A stretch of 64,000 nucleotides of DNA from Symbiodinium microadriaticum (lineage: Eukaryota > Sar > Dinophyceae > Suessiales > Symbiodiniaceae): assembly GCA_001939145.1 (NCBI GenBank), contig LSRX01000518.1:18770-82769 (forward strand), given 5' to 3'. Each line of letters starts with the position of its first letter. The stretch's first letter is position 1. Below, one piece after another: positions 54,871 through 64,000 of this stretch. Below the pieces are notes generated by a model. That model had not been told where the DNA came from, searched no databases, and saw nothing but the letters and a program-made list of their open reading frames with translations. The translations under genes and the position numbers were made by a program.

Positions 54871-55900
54871 CAGCAGCAGCAGCAGCAGCAGCAGTAGCAG
54901 CAGTAGTAGATAGCCGCAGTAGCACCAGTCATGGTATCGTGAACAGCTACAGCAAGTCACGTCCGCTGCGCAGGTCGAGGTCTTCGCACAAGCGAGGGAC
55001 GTGGCCTCCCAGGAGAATGACCACCCGGGTCCTCCCAGCACCGTCGAGGAGGTGCCGCGATCAGGGAGCGTGAAAAGGGTTTCTCTTTCATGCCGTGGAG
55101 CTGTTTTGATGAGCAATCTAATCCACGCTGGGGTACTAACTCCGCAGGAGGTTTCTGTGGAAGGAGGACGAAGTCGTACGACTAGGGATACTGCATGCAA
55201 TTCTTTGCGGTTTTAGTTTCTATTCATTTTCAACCACAAGTAGGAGCTGTTTACTCCCGCACACCCGCCGTGGTTGGTCGTGACTATACCTTCGAGCCTG
55301 CCGCGAAGCTCCGCAGAAGAAGTCCTCCGTGACTTCCCAGGATGGTTGGGAACCGCCGCCAAGACCCTCCATGCCGGCAATGCCAGGCAAGACAACGGAG
55401 GGAGTAGCTCAGCCTGGTTTCTTGATACTCATGCATGTTTTGGCCCTCCCTCCAGGTCCTCCAAGCCTCGCTGGCATAGCTGCAGATGCCACCCTCGGGT
55501 TCACGCCTGAAGGGAGGTGCGGCGTTCTTGTGCTGCTTGAATGCCCAAATCGAGAGCACGTGAGGTCATCTCTGCACGACTCTCTTCTGGAAGGTCGGGG
55601 TGTGAAACACATCACTGGTGATGTGCATTTCAGCGAGATCCTGGCACTGAGTTCCGGAAGTGCGGCCGTTGGCAGGTTCTGACGATGTTGATGCAGACTT
55701 GCCCGGTGTAGGCCAACGTTCGGCAAGTTTTTGTCAGGAATCTAAACACCCTCGCAGTGCTCTCCGGTGCTTAGCGTTTTGCCGACTCCTCCTCTGAATT
55801 CTGGTGAAACATCTTCTCCAAGGAATCCTCCGGCATTTTCCGAAACACCCTTTGAAGGCGTTGCGGAAAGGCGGGAGCCCGAAGCTCACACCATGAGTTT
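54633..55900 (+). CDS. Unknown Pro-rich multi-exon gene
   Basis: Phase-compatible exons: 54633-54680 (DFEAQREPKSAVQLPE, GT donor), 54929-55078 (SWYREQLQQVTSAAQVEVFA, then QENDHPGPPSTVEEVPRSGS; GT donor), 55317-55416 (KKSSVTSQDGWEPPPRPSMP, then AMPGKTTEGVAQP; GT donor) and from 55456 (PPSLAGIAADATLGFTPEG). A further Pro/Glu-rich exon lies at about 55767-55895 (TPPLNSGETSSPRNPPAFSE). The consistent phases across three introns are good evidence of a real gene. The protein seems largely disordered and Pro-rich, with one short helix, and may be a scaffold. No domain identified; first and last exons unknown. Confidence 0.45.
54805..54910 (+). repeat. GTC/GTA/GCA triplet repeat in an intron
   Basis: GTC units change to a long GTA (TAG) block and then to a GCA (CAG) block with a few TAG interruptions, lying between exons 54680 and 54929. 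Long homopolymeric frames on both strands here are artefacts. Confidence 0.9.
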
Positions 55901-56292
55901 GGGAGTGGAGACGCCTTTACTCAGTGCCCTGCTCTTAGCCAGGCTTGGAGTCATTTCTGCCTGTTTTTCTCCGCAGCGGAGGGTCAGGAGTGATTTTTCT
56001 GGAGCATGGGGTGAGCTTGTGCAGAGCGCGTGTACATGGCGCTAGTAGGATGAAGCTCTGATTCCAAAACCTAGGCCGGTTAAAAGACAAAACACCCTCG
56101 GCTAAGCCCAAGTGTGTTTGATTTTGCATTGACGACGGGAGTCTGGCCGCAGCCGTGGGCCCTTTTTTGTTCTGTTCTGGATCCGTGAAAAGTCAGCCCG
56201 TCCTCTGACGACATGGGTGCATCTCGGCTGCAGTTGCATGCAGATGTGTCATTTCGTTTCCTGCAGCTTCTGTTATTGCTATATTTGCTTCG
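55901..56292. other. No gene identified
   Basis: Flank between the Pro-rich gene and the transposase-like frame. No motif seen. Confidence 0.35.
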
Positions 56293-56853
56293 ATGTTCAA
56301 CAAAATGTCACAGAGTCTGTACATGCGTGTATGTCTCCACGGTTTTTATCTTTGGCCGAACAGGTTCGTATGCAACGAGAAGATGATGAGAATCGAGGAA
56401 GAACTGCTGAGTGTACATGGCACAAGCAGGAGCACTGTGCACAGATGGCAGGCATTTTATCAGAATTGTCTTACGACCTACATGAATGCACAGAACCTCA
56501 ACAGGGTCGGTGGTCACAAGAGACGCTGTGTTGTGGACGCAACCGCTGTGGGGAAGGTGGGAGTCTGTGTGGGCAAACCAGCATCCAAGCTAGGATCAAT
56601 GACCAGATGCCCAGTGCGCATATTGAAACGCGAGCCATGCAAGACTACATGGAAAACAGCAACAACCACAGCGACAGCGACAGCAACAGCAACAGCACCA
56701 GCACGAGCACGAGCACGAGCACGAGCACCAGCAACAGCAGCTACGACGGCGGCGGCGGCGACAGACAGGAGTAACGACAACAACAATAGCAACAGCAGCA
56801 GCACCAACCGCTGTGGCTGCATCGTATCAGGACTTGGGTCTTATGAGCAATGA
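56293..56853 (+). pseudogene. Merlin/ISXO2-like transposase fragment
   Basis: A 186-codon ATG frame. Residues ~30-62 (MRIEEELLSVHGTSRSTVHR WQ) look like a helix-turn-helix. This is followed by NRVGGHKRRCVVDATAVGKV, resembling the GG-x(3,4)-V-x-ID-E-x3-GK start of the DDE domain in ISXO2/Merlin transposases. The first catalytic Asp is present while the usual Glu after it is Ala. KPASKLGSMTRCPVRILKRE continues the frame. The remainder is a GCAACAGCA/GCACGAGCA repeat that replaces the rest of the catalytic domain, so the gene is truncated. The family call rests on short motifs; a host-domesticated fragment is an alternative. Confidence 0.42.
56655..56800 (+). repeat. GCAACA / GCACGA hexamer-like repeat
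   Basis: CAACAGCAACAG, GCGACAGCGACAG, GCACGAGCACGAG and GGCGGCGGCGG blocks follow one another in the 3' part of the transposase-like frame. Confidence 0.8.
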
Positions 56854-57314
56854 AAACGACGAAAGGCTTCGCATCCGTCGCATCTCAGGCGAGTCACTCT
56901 GTTGAGCTGAACGCAAATGCTGCGTGCCCCGGCCAGCCGGGCACTCTTTGCCACGCGGCCGCCATTCCCAGACAGCTTGTGTGTTTTAGGCCCCTTTCTC
57001 ACGCCTTTATTGCGTCTCTTATCAGAGGGCTTGGGCATGGACAGACCTCCTTGATGGTTTCGGGTCAAGTTCTCAGACATCCTTGATGGTTTCAGGTCAA
57101 GTTCTCAGTTGCCAGTTTGCAAGCATGAATCCTGATGCTGGATTAAGGTTTAATCTGCCAATAACTTGAGTGTTTTGGGAGGGGCGACTGATACAAGGTT
57201 GCGCCAACTGCCACCCAGGCACCCCAACTAGTCCTCAGGACGAGCGTGCTCACTACTCCAGTGGATGGGAAGTATGTTAAATCATGTATGTTAAGTATTC
57301 TTCGAATGTCCCAG
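56854..57314. other. No gene; short direct repeat near 57050
   Basis: CTTGATGGTTTCGGGTCAAGTTCTCAG and its near copy occur back to back at about 57050-57108. Nothing else identified. Confidence 0.5.
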
Positions 57315-58349
57315 GCATTGCCAGTGAGCCGCTGGATGCTCTGCCAACGCCGGTGACAGCAGAAGAAGCCTACGAGGAGGCCAAAGCTGTTATGAGGCGG
57401 GTCAGTTTGACATCACGATTCTGAACAGATTGGCAATGAAAAGAGTTGCTTACAGCAGGTACCCAGTCGACTCAGTTGCCGAGGGCTTGATGAAGAAGTT
57501 CGAGCTGACTGAGGTCGATGCCAAGACTTTCGTCGTAAAGGCACTGCGAGACGTGCAACAACAAAGACCTGTCCTCAACCGTAGTCCCATCTCAATCACT
57601 AAATGCGGTGTCACCTCATTGAGGTTTTCTTGGAGGGTCGTATTGGGGCCGGTTCAACAGCAAATCACCCTCCCATTTGGATCTTGCCGAAGCTCCATCT
57701 TGCACCACTAGTGAAGGCAGATAAGTCATGAAAGGCGATCTTGGATGGCCAAAAGTTGGACAAGTTCGGCTACGGCAAGGGCGATGGCACAGACAGAGTG
57801 AGGTTGTGGAAGAAGGTGGTGATGGATGAGCCTGGGCTGGAGTTGGGGAGCTCGCAGCTTTGAGCAGTAACTAGCCATTCAGAACAGGCCGGGAGCACGA
57901 GAGTCCCAAACCTCCTTACTTTCCATGCCGCCGAGGATGCTGCCCTCACCCTGACAGTGCAGGATTTTGTCCCGGAGGCGGCTCTGGGTGCATGGGTCGG
58001 TGAGGCCTCGGACAAGGTTCCTCTCAACAACTGCATCGTTCAGTTCGAGAGAAGCCCGCCGCGACTGCTTTTTATATTCGATGACCAGGAAGGCAAGCGA
58101 CAGGCGGACGATGCAATGAAGAACTCCCTGTATTCATGGTCGGATGCCATCGTCGGTGGTGTCATCACATTCAAGACTTCCAAAGTGCAGGTGACCGGAA
58201 ATGCGCCCTCCATCGTAGATGGAGGAAAGTCGCAGAGCATGATTACATCTCCCATGGACGATCTCGTGGGATACGACAAATTCTGGGACCAGCACCTCAA
58301 ATATTGCAAAGACTTCGTCAGAAATGCCACAGCCTCAGCTAAAGAGTGA
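57315..58349 (+). CDS. Unknown multi-exon gene with complete 3' end
   Basis: Exons: 57315-57396 (ASEPLDALPTPVTAEEAYEE; GC donor), 57459-~57552 (YPVDSVAEGLMKKFELTEVD, then TFVVKALRD), about 57737-57840 (AILDGQKLDKFGYGKGDGTD, then VRLWKKVVMDEPGL) and a 462-base terminal exon at 57888-58349 (LTFHAAEDAALTLTVQDFVP, SPPRLLFIFDDQEGKRQADD, VGYDKFWDQHLKYCKDFVRN). Phases fit through all joins, two of which need GC or GA donors. The protein is mixed alpha/beta with an acidic, hydrophobic-patterned C-terminal domain. I do not recognise the family and infer no function. The 5' end is incomplete. Confidence 0.5.
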
Positions 58350-58590
58350 CGATGATCGTGATGATGAGCAGTTGGAATGCAAGCATGATGACGATGGTGG
58401 TGGTGGTGGTGGCGCTGCTGCTGCTGATATGATGATTAAGAAGAAGACGAGGGTTAATGATGATTGGTGTCAGTCTCATTATGATGCTGGTGATGCTCTG
58501 GCTGGTCTGATTGGTCATGAAGTGAGACGATGACGATGATGGTGCTGGTGATGATGATTCAGGTGGCAGTGATGGCAATGATGGTGCGAA
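58350..58590 (+). repeat. GATGAT-rich degenerate repeat in 3' flank
   Basis: GATGATG, GGTGGTGGTGG and GATGATGATT tracts follow the stop codon. Confidence 0.75.
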
Positions 58591-59220
58591 CAAAAGTGCG
58601 GTCAGAATAAGGCTGTTGTTTGTTGTTGTGGTCGTGGGGACACGGCTTTAAATTTCTGCTTCACAAGTCTCTGAATTATTCTGTACAGCTGGTGCTGTGG
58701 CAGCCAGAATTGCCCCGCTATGAGCAGAGCCCGCTCGCTCAGCGTCCTATAAAATTGCTGTGTTTGTGGTTGTTGTTTGCCAGGCCGTTTGTCGGCGTGT
58801 CATTTCTGTGCATGAGTTGTTCACACTTCACTCTGCCGACACCTTGTCGAAGGTTAGATGCAAAGATTCCTGCAGATGAGGTATACTAGGGCCACTATGA
58901 CCTGCATTTTGAGGGTGTTTGACATGTGTGTTGTTGCATTGACACATCCACTGGCCCAGATGCCTGGAGCTCAGTGCGAAGACATCTCCCCCGACGAGCT
59001 CCTTGGAACGACATGAAAGTAGAGCCGCTTTTATCACTATCCACGCAGGTATGTTCGACTGCAATCTGTAGAATGGCTTCGCCCTTTTCTTGCCTAAGGT
59101 TCAAGGGCACGGTTGTTCTCGACCCCGCCAACCCGTCCGAGGTCTGCCGTCTTTCAGAAAATACGTCAGGTTTTCTGGGAAGTGAGAGGGCTAGTGCTTT
59201 AAGAATTTTTGTGCTGCAGG
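58591..59220. other. No gene identified
   Basis: Short frames only. A possible exon near 59080-59160 (CLRFKGTVVLDPANPSEVCR) has no supporting partner. Confidence 0.3.
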
Positions 59221-59254
59221 TATGGGGTTAGCAATATATGTTATTTACCATTCC

Positions 59255-59462
59255 GGGCTAGATTATTCTGATGATTATCTTAAGAATTCATTCGGGCACC
59301 TGGATCTTGTTCTGGACTACTTTAAGGAATATTTGGTCACCTGCATTCCGGGCATGATTTTGATCTGGATTATCTTAAGGTTTATTTGGGCACTTGGATT
59401 TCGGGCGTGATCTTATTCTGGATTATCCTATGGTTTAGTTTGGGGGCACTTGGCTTTCGGGA
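59255..59462 (+). repeat. Diverged ~50-bp minisatellite (about 4 units)
   Basis: Units begin GGGC-TGAT and contain TCTGGATTATCTTAAGG and TTGGGCACTTGGATT. Four imperfect copies run head to tail. Confidence 0.7.
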
Positions 59463-59689
59463 TCATGAAATATCTGCTGTTAGATATTTGTTACGACATT
59501 CGGAGACAGAGTGGCATTACCAATAAACACACGACTGGGGGATAGAACGAAGAAAGTTTGAGCAATCACACTTTTGGAAGTTCTTAACAAGGACAGTGCT
59601 TGTACAAAGCGGCAGATTCCTTGTTGAAGTAATGATAAGTAATGATTGAGCAAGCAATGATGCCAGAATTCCCAAAAAGCGGGCTTTCG

Positions 59690-59852
59690 GCATGACAAAA
59701 AAAAACCTCGAACAAATCCTGAGAATAATCCTGAGCAAAACCGGCATGGTAAAAAAACACCCTCGAACAAATCCCAAGAAGAATCCCGAGCAAAATCGGC
59801 ATGACAAGACAGCCTCGAACAAATCCTGAGAAGAATCCGGAGCAAAATGAAA
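59690..59852 (+). repeat. ~54-bp minisatellite, 3 units
   Basis: Three copies of a unit starting CATGACAAAAA and containing CCTCGAACAAATCC, GAGAA-AATCC and GAGCAAAA. The units differ by a few substitutions and indels. Confidence 0.85.
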
Positions 59853-61525
59853 TCCTAGAAATGATGATCCCCCAAATCTTAATCAAAATGGTAAACAACC
59901 TCTAACTAGATTTCCAGTCCGTAGCATGCAAAAAATCTTAAAAGGCCAGTGGTGCTAGTGGTTGCTCTGGTGATCAGGGCAGCTCCCTTTGAGCTGCAAG
60001 GCATCATCTAGCAGACCTTACATTCATCTGGCCGCGCTATGCCACGCCAGTATGGGTGCACCGCACCTGTTGCGCATGCAGCGTGCGAATCCTCAAGTGT
60101 TTTGTTACAGCTCTGCGTTTGTTTCCATGAGGATTGTGTTTATTGTCGACGGGTTTTCATGACTCAGCAGCACATCTCCAGCGGCCATGCAAGCCGTGCC
60201 TGCGTGCCACTTGTTATCCTTCGACACGCTGCGTTTCGGGAGGTTACGAGTCACAAGATCGTCTCATCGAAGTCCGACAGCAAGGCCGAAGACAGCACTC
60301 AGCGGACAGTTCGTGTTCGAGCCATCAGATTCCCGCGTCAGGTCAATTGGACCGTCGAGTATCAGGGCAAGGCCGGCTCAAGCCTTCTGCGTCTTCCTTG
60401 TAGGGGCAGCTAGTTTGTGCTAACGCACTACCAATTGACCCGCGGGTTATTCTTGTTTTTGCTTGTGTTTGTCTGCTTCTGTTTTTTTTTTTTTTGGGGG
60501 GGGTGGGGCTAGTTTCGTTCTGTCTGACGACGTCCATTACCGAGTAGTTTTAGGAGGAGCAGTGCTACTAGTGTTAACTGGACTTTTAATTCTGCTGCAC
60601 TAACCACCCTTGCTATGCTGCTGCTGCTGCAGCTGCCACTGCATGGTCTTACAACCATATACTCTTTAACTCGTTACAGTTAGTTTGCATTTGCAGACCC
60701 GTCTACATCTGCTGCGGCTTAAGGCATCCCAAGCCAGAGTGAAACCACGGGGTCAGGGGCTCCTAAACCCGCTCAACACGTCTCTCAACCCTAACCATTC
60801 TATTATACCATAGAAGTATACTAACTCCGATGGGAAGTGTACTTGTTTTTACAATTTCATAGGGTCTGAGCCCAAACCCTCGAACTACAAACACAAATCC
60901 CAAGCGTGCAAGCCCAAATCCCTCGAGCTAGAAGCCTAAACCCGACATCCCACGACCTTGTCTTCGCTTCGGCAAAACCACGACAAACACTAATTCCAAA
61001 AATGAAACAATGACGAAAGAAATACCCCAGTAGAGGTTGCGCAAGGCTGCTTCCCACAAGAACGTATAAAGCAAAAATCATCGATTTACCTCAGTAAAAC
61101 TGCCATTTTGCCTTAACGCCCCCCCCCCCCCAAAGACTACAAAGGCATGTCCGCATGACAACACCGAAGCCCAACAAGCCCAAACCTCGACCGAAATCCA
61201 AAAGGGACATTTTATCCGCAAACTGTAAAAACATGTTGCCGGACAATCAAGCCATCAAAAGCAAAAAACTTGTATTCGCCTGGCAAAAACACCAAAAACA
61301 CTAGTTTCAACGATAAAACAATGACGAAAGAAATACCCGAAAGCATTCCAGGTTGCACAAGGATGTCTCCCAAGACAAGAACTACTAACTACGAATCCAG
61401 AAATCATTGCTTTGTACCCCTGCTATCGCGCGAGTCGTTTTCATGTGGCGTTACCTAGTTTGTGCACAAGGTGTTAAGGTGCAGGTTTGGGTTTGTATAG
61501 GATCTCGGATGTGCAGTTTTGCACA
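59853..61525. other. No confident gene
   Basis: Frames at 60039-60423 are open in three phases over the same stretch, with no motif. Poly(T)/poly(G) runs lie at about 60482-60506, a CTGCTGCTGCTG run at 60618-60631, and a poly(C) run at 61119-61131. Exon evidence is lacking. Confidence 0.35.
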
Positions 61526-62108
61526 TCTCGGAAGGTGGTTTCCGAGATGCATCGCATCGTTCATCAATCTCCGCTGGTTCTGGAGGCGCAGAGGGCTGTT
61601 ACAGTTTGCTACCAGCATATGAAGCTCAGGCTGCCGCAGTCTGAGTCCTAGGTCCTGCCTTCCAAGCCACACCCTAAACCCTAAACCGGCATCGAAGCGT
61701 AGCAGACTGACCTGAGCTTTTCTCCCTCTCAGGGCTGGGACGTGGACGCCACGGGAGCTCGTGTCGCCGGGACCTCCAAAGCCAAAGAAATGCAGAAAAC
61801 CGCCAATGAGATCGTCGCCAAGGCTCCGCTGCGAAAACAACTTGTGATGTACCAATAGGTGTAGGGTTTAGGATTTAGGGGTCCAGGTACTCATGCTGAT
61901 ATCAATACTCAGAGGACTACTAATGAACTACTGCTTGTACTGCTGACACTGACTCAAAGCCCGACAGCCATTGCCAAGGCCAGCAGCTGGTTTGGCTGAG
62001 CCTCCCAGGGCCCCGAGAACTCTTGCGCTTTTGAAAGCTCTGGTGGGAAGTGGAGCTGAACAGTTTTCGGCAAAAATCCGGGAACTGAGCAGGATGAATG
62101 TGGTGTGA
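61526..62108 (+). CDS. Unknown gene, three 3' exons
   Basis: Exons: about 61526-61640 (RKVVSEMHRIVHQSPLVLEA, then RAVTVCYQHMKLRLPQS), 61733-61843 (GWDVDATGARVAGTSKAKEM, then TANEIVAKAPLRKQL; GT donor) and 61968-62108 (RTLALLKALVGSGAEQFSAK, then IRELSRMNVV, TGA). All joins are phase 0; the first needs a GA donor. Both introns carry telomere-like motifs (CCCTAAACCCTAAACC at 61671, GTAGGGTTTAGGATTTAGGG at 61861). If the GT at 61844 is not used, a stop at 61858 would end the protein earlier. Helical, basic/Ala-rich, function unknown. Confidence 0.45.
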
Positions 62109-64000
62109 AGAGTTCATGGGGTACTTCTGTGTTTACCTTTTGCCGTTGATGTCATCGGAGCCGCCAGACTCCTCTTGTGTCGCAGAAAAGCGTCCATGCA
62201 TCTGCTTCCCGCACGGAGCAGGGCACAGAAGATGCCCTCAATTGTTTCTTGGCGATCTGCCACACCAGCCACCCTGAAGTATCCGTACTGTTAGGGTTTG
62301 CTGCTAGTAGTGAGAAGATACTGTATAGGCCACGTATGTGCGTGTTTTGGTGTCCCGTCGCTCCTATGGGTTTGGGCGCGGGTCCGAGTTCTACAACTTG
62401 TGCTTCACTGGCTTCACTGCCAAGTCGGAAACACCGTGCGGGGTGCTCCGGAGCAAAGCTGACATCGAAGCAAAATGCTTCTGGGCCCACTGTGGCAATC
62501 CTAGACCGGAGTAGGATCGCACAGCCTCGCTTCAGTGTCGGAGGCATGGAACGAAGAGAGGTCCTCTCAGGATAGACGTGTAGGACGCGTAGCCTTTTCC
62601 CGCGCACCGCCGAGGAAAATGGCTTGAGAGCTCTGCGATGGGGCTGGATGGGGTGCAGATAGGCTGACCTTCAAGTTTGGCCCAGGTTCCTGCAGCTACC
62701 CCGCTGGTTCCCTTCGTCCTGAAGGGCCCCCCGCCAAGTTGCACCAAGGAGGAGCGTTCTGAAACCAAATGCACGGGAAGACTCCTATAGGCACACGAAG
62801 CTCGGAGCTGAAGTGCTTGGAATTTCATGCTGAAGCCTAATATAGTACCCTAAATAGTAGGATCCTTACTATAAGGACCCCAAACTAAGGTACCCCTTAT
62901 TTTCAGAAGCAACCTGGCTTGTTGTCGAGGACCGCGTGAAGGCGCTGAAGTACGCTGCTGTGGTGCCGCCTTCTGCGAAAAAGGCCAATTGTGGGCAGAG
63001 CCGTTGCGGTGGGCGTCGGGTTCTGGCGGTGTAGGACTTCACAGCAAGAATGACTTGCCATAGCTACCACCAAGTTCCTCATCGGCTGCCCTCGAGACAT
63101 CGGGACTCTCTGTTCGATACGTGCGCAGTTGAGGAAACGGCAAGCTGTGGGTCCAGGTGTTTACCATGTTTCTCAACTGATGCAATGAAGGCGATGTGAA
63201 CAGGTTAAAGGACCCGAGTGTGACAGCGACTGCTCAGTCGCTGCATCGGGCAATCGCTGCGCTACCAGCAAGGCCATGGGTTACTTGAGACTTCGAGTCT
63301 TAGCCAGGAGTTTCGCATCATGCAAGCAGGCGACGAAAGGGATTTCGGGAAGACGGTTCGAGTTGCTGACATGCCTTGGGCCACTCCTTGTCTCAGCGCC
63401 AGTCTGTTTCAGGCCACGTGCCCGGGCCGTCGAAGGGCTGAGATAGGAGTCCCGGAGCCAAGTCCTGGAGCCTAGGCTCGTGAGACAGGCTGGCGCCTCT
63501 TTAAGTCTTTGCAAGGCTGAACCGCGAATGATTGAAAAAAACACACACTCAAGCACGATCACCGCACTAGCCTGTTCAATTGCTAATACCTTCTTCGCAT
63601 GGATGGTGGAGGGGGTACATGGCAGGTCTGTTCGCACCTGTGTGTGAGCATGTTGCTGCACAGCTCTTTACTCCTCCTGCATCCGCGTGGAGCCATGATG
63701 GTGCTCTGAAAAATAGAGTGCCTGATCGTCTCACCAACATCAGCATACTACGCTGGTGCCAGTCTTCGTACTGCGAAAGAGGCCTTTCGTGCGTGGCCAG
63801 CCCTTGTGCTTGCTGATGTATGCCAGGGAAGCAGCCGCATTTCTTGCCCCCATGGGTTGCATGCTGCCTCGCAGATCCGCGCAGTATGTATACGAGTCAG
63901 TGCTTAGAAAGGGTGTCCAGCAAACACACTGTGGTCCGCAGTACTTTGATGCCAACGTTTTTCTTTCATCGTTATTCCCTCTTCTGTCGAATGGAAGCGT
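62109..64000. other. No confident gene; open frame at the right edge
   Basis: Most frames are short or compositionally unconvincing. From about 63742 a + frame stays open to the window end (VLRKRPFVRGQPLCLLMYAR, then LPRRSAQYVYESVLRKGVQQ). An alternative + frame reads AGASLRTAKEAFRAWPALVL. Either could be the 5' part of an exon continuing beyond 64000. Confidence 0.25.

Noticed and set aside
54553..55200. 215-codon minus-strand frame with long polyleucine
   Set aside because: The polyleucine comes from the GTA/GCA triplet repeat and the rest overlaps + strand exons with matching phases.

Overview
This window looks like nuclear DNA of a dinoflagellate, possibly a symbiodiniacean or relative (the lineage call is inference). 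The supporting signs are many short introns with AG/G acceptors and frequent GC donors, TTTAGGG/CCCTAAA telomere-like motifs scattered through introns and spacers, retroelements of types I associate with dinoflagellates, abundant microsatellites, and almost every recognisable gene or element on the + strand. No bacterial operon signals, rRNA, tRNA or CRISPR arrays were found. Gene models below were built by eye from open frames and splice sites, so internal exons are firmer than 5' ends.

Layout. 1-3.7 kb: degraded or unrecognised sequence with a coiled-coil ORF, a Q/P-rich ORF and a C2H2-finger ORF that may be retroelement-derived. 3.97-9.6 kb: the best gene, a multi-exon ankyrin-repeat/TRP-polycystin-like cation channel with a C-terminal coiled coil. 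9.6-10.6 kb: telomere-like, CT-rich and dispersed repeats. 10.6-16.2 kb: a decayed Ty1/copia element (gag, zinc knuckle, protease remnant, integrase, 5' half of RT) followed by the gag head of a second copy. 16.3-16.5 kb: AT-rich inverted repeats. 16.7-22.1 kb: a LINE-type element (zinc-binding ORF, apurinic-like endonuclease, RT, RNase H) with frameshifts in the endonuclease. 22-29.9 kb: mostly repeats, including a 125-bp hairpin-bearing direct repeat pair, a second copy of the dispersed repeat, a ~0.76 kb tandem duplication and a GAT/GAC tract.

29.9-64 kb is more genic. It holds an intronless fucosyltransferase-like gene (29.9-31.1), unidentified exon clusters (31.7-35.4), facing telomere-like arrays (35.4-35.7), six copies of a 135-bp tandem repeat (36.15-36.96), a J-domain co-chaperone-like gene (39.1-41.0), a guanidinoacetate-methyltransferase-like gene (42.8-43.8), a HemK/PrmC-like methyltransferase gene (49.4-50.5), several unknown multi-exon genes (54.0-56.0, 57.3-58.35, 61.5-62.1), a Merlin/ISXO2-like transposase fragment (56.3) and two small minisatellites (59.3-59.9).

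The genes do not form an obvious pathway. What unites them is architecture: same-strand orientation, short introns with unusual donors, and repeats placed in introns. I see no self-evidently new molecular system. The most promising leads are the one-ankyrin-per-exon channel gene, the GC-AG intron set, the homogenised 135-bp repeat and the hairpin-bearing direct repeats.
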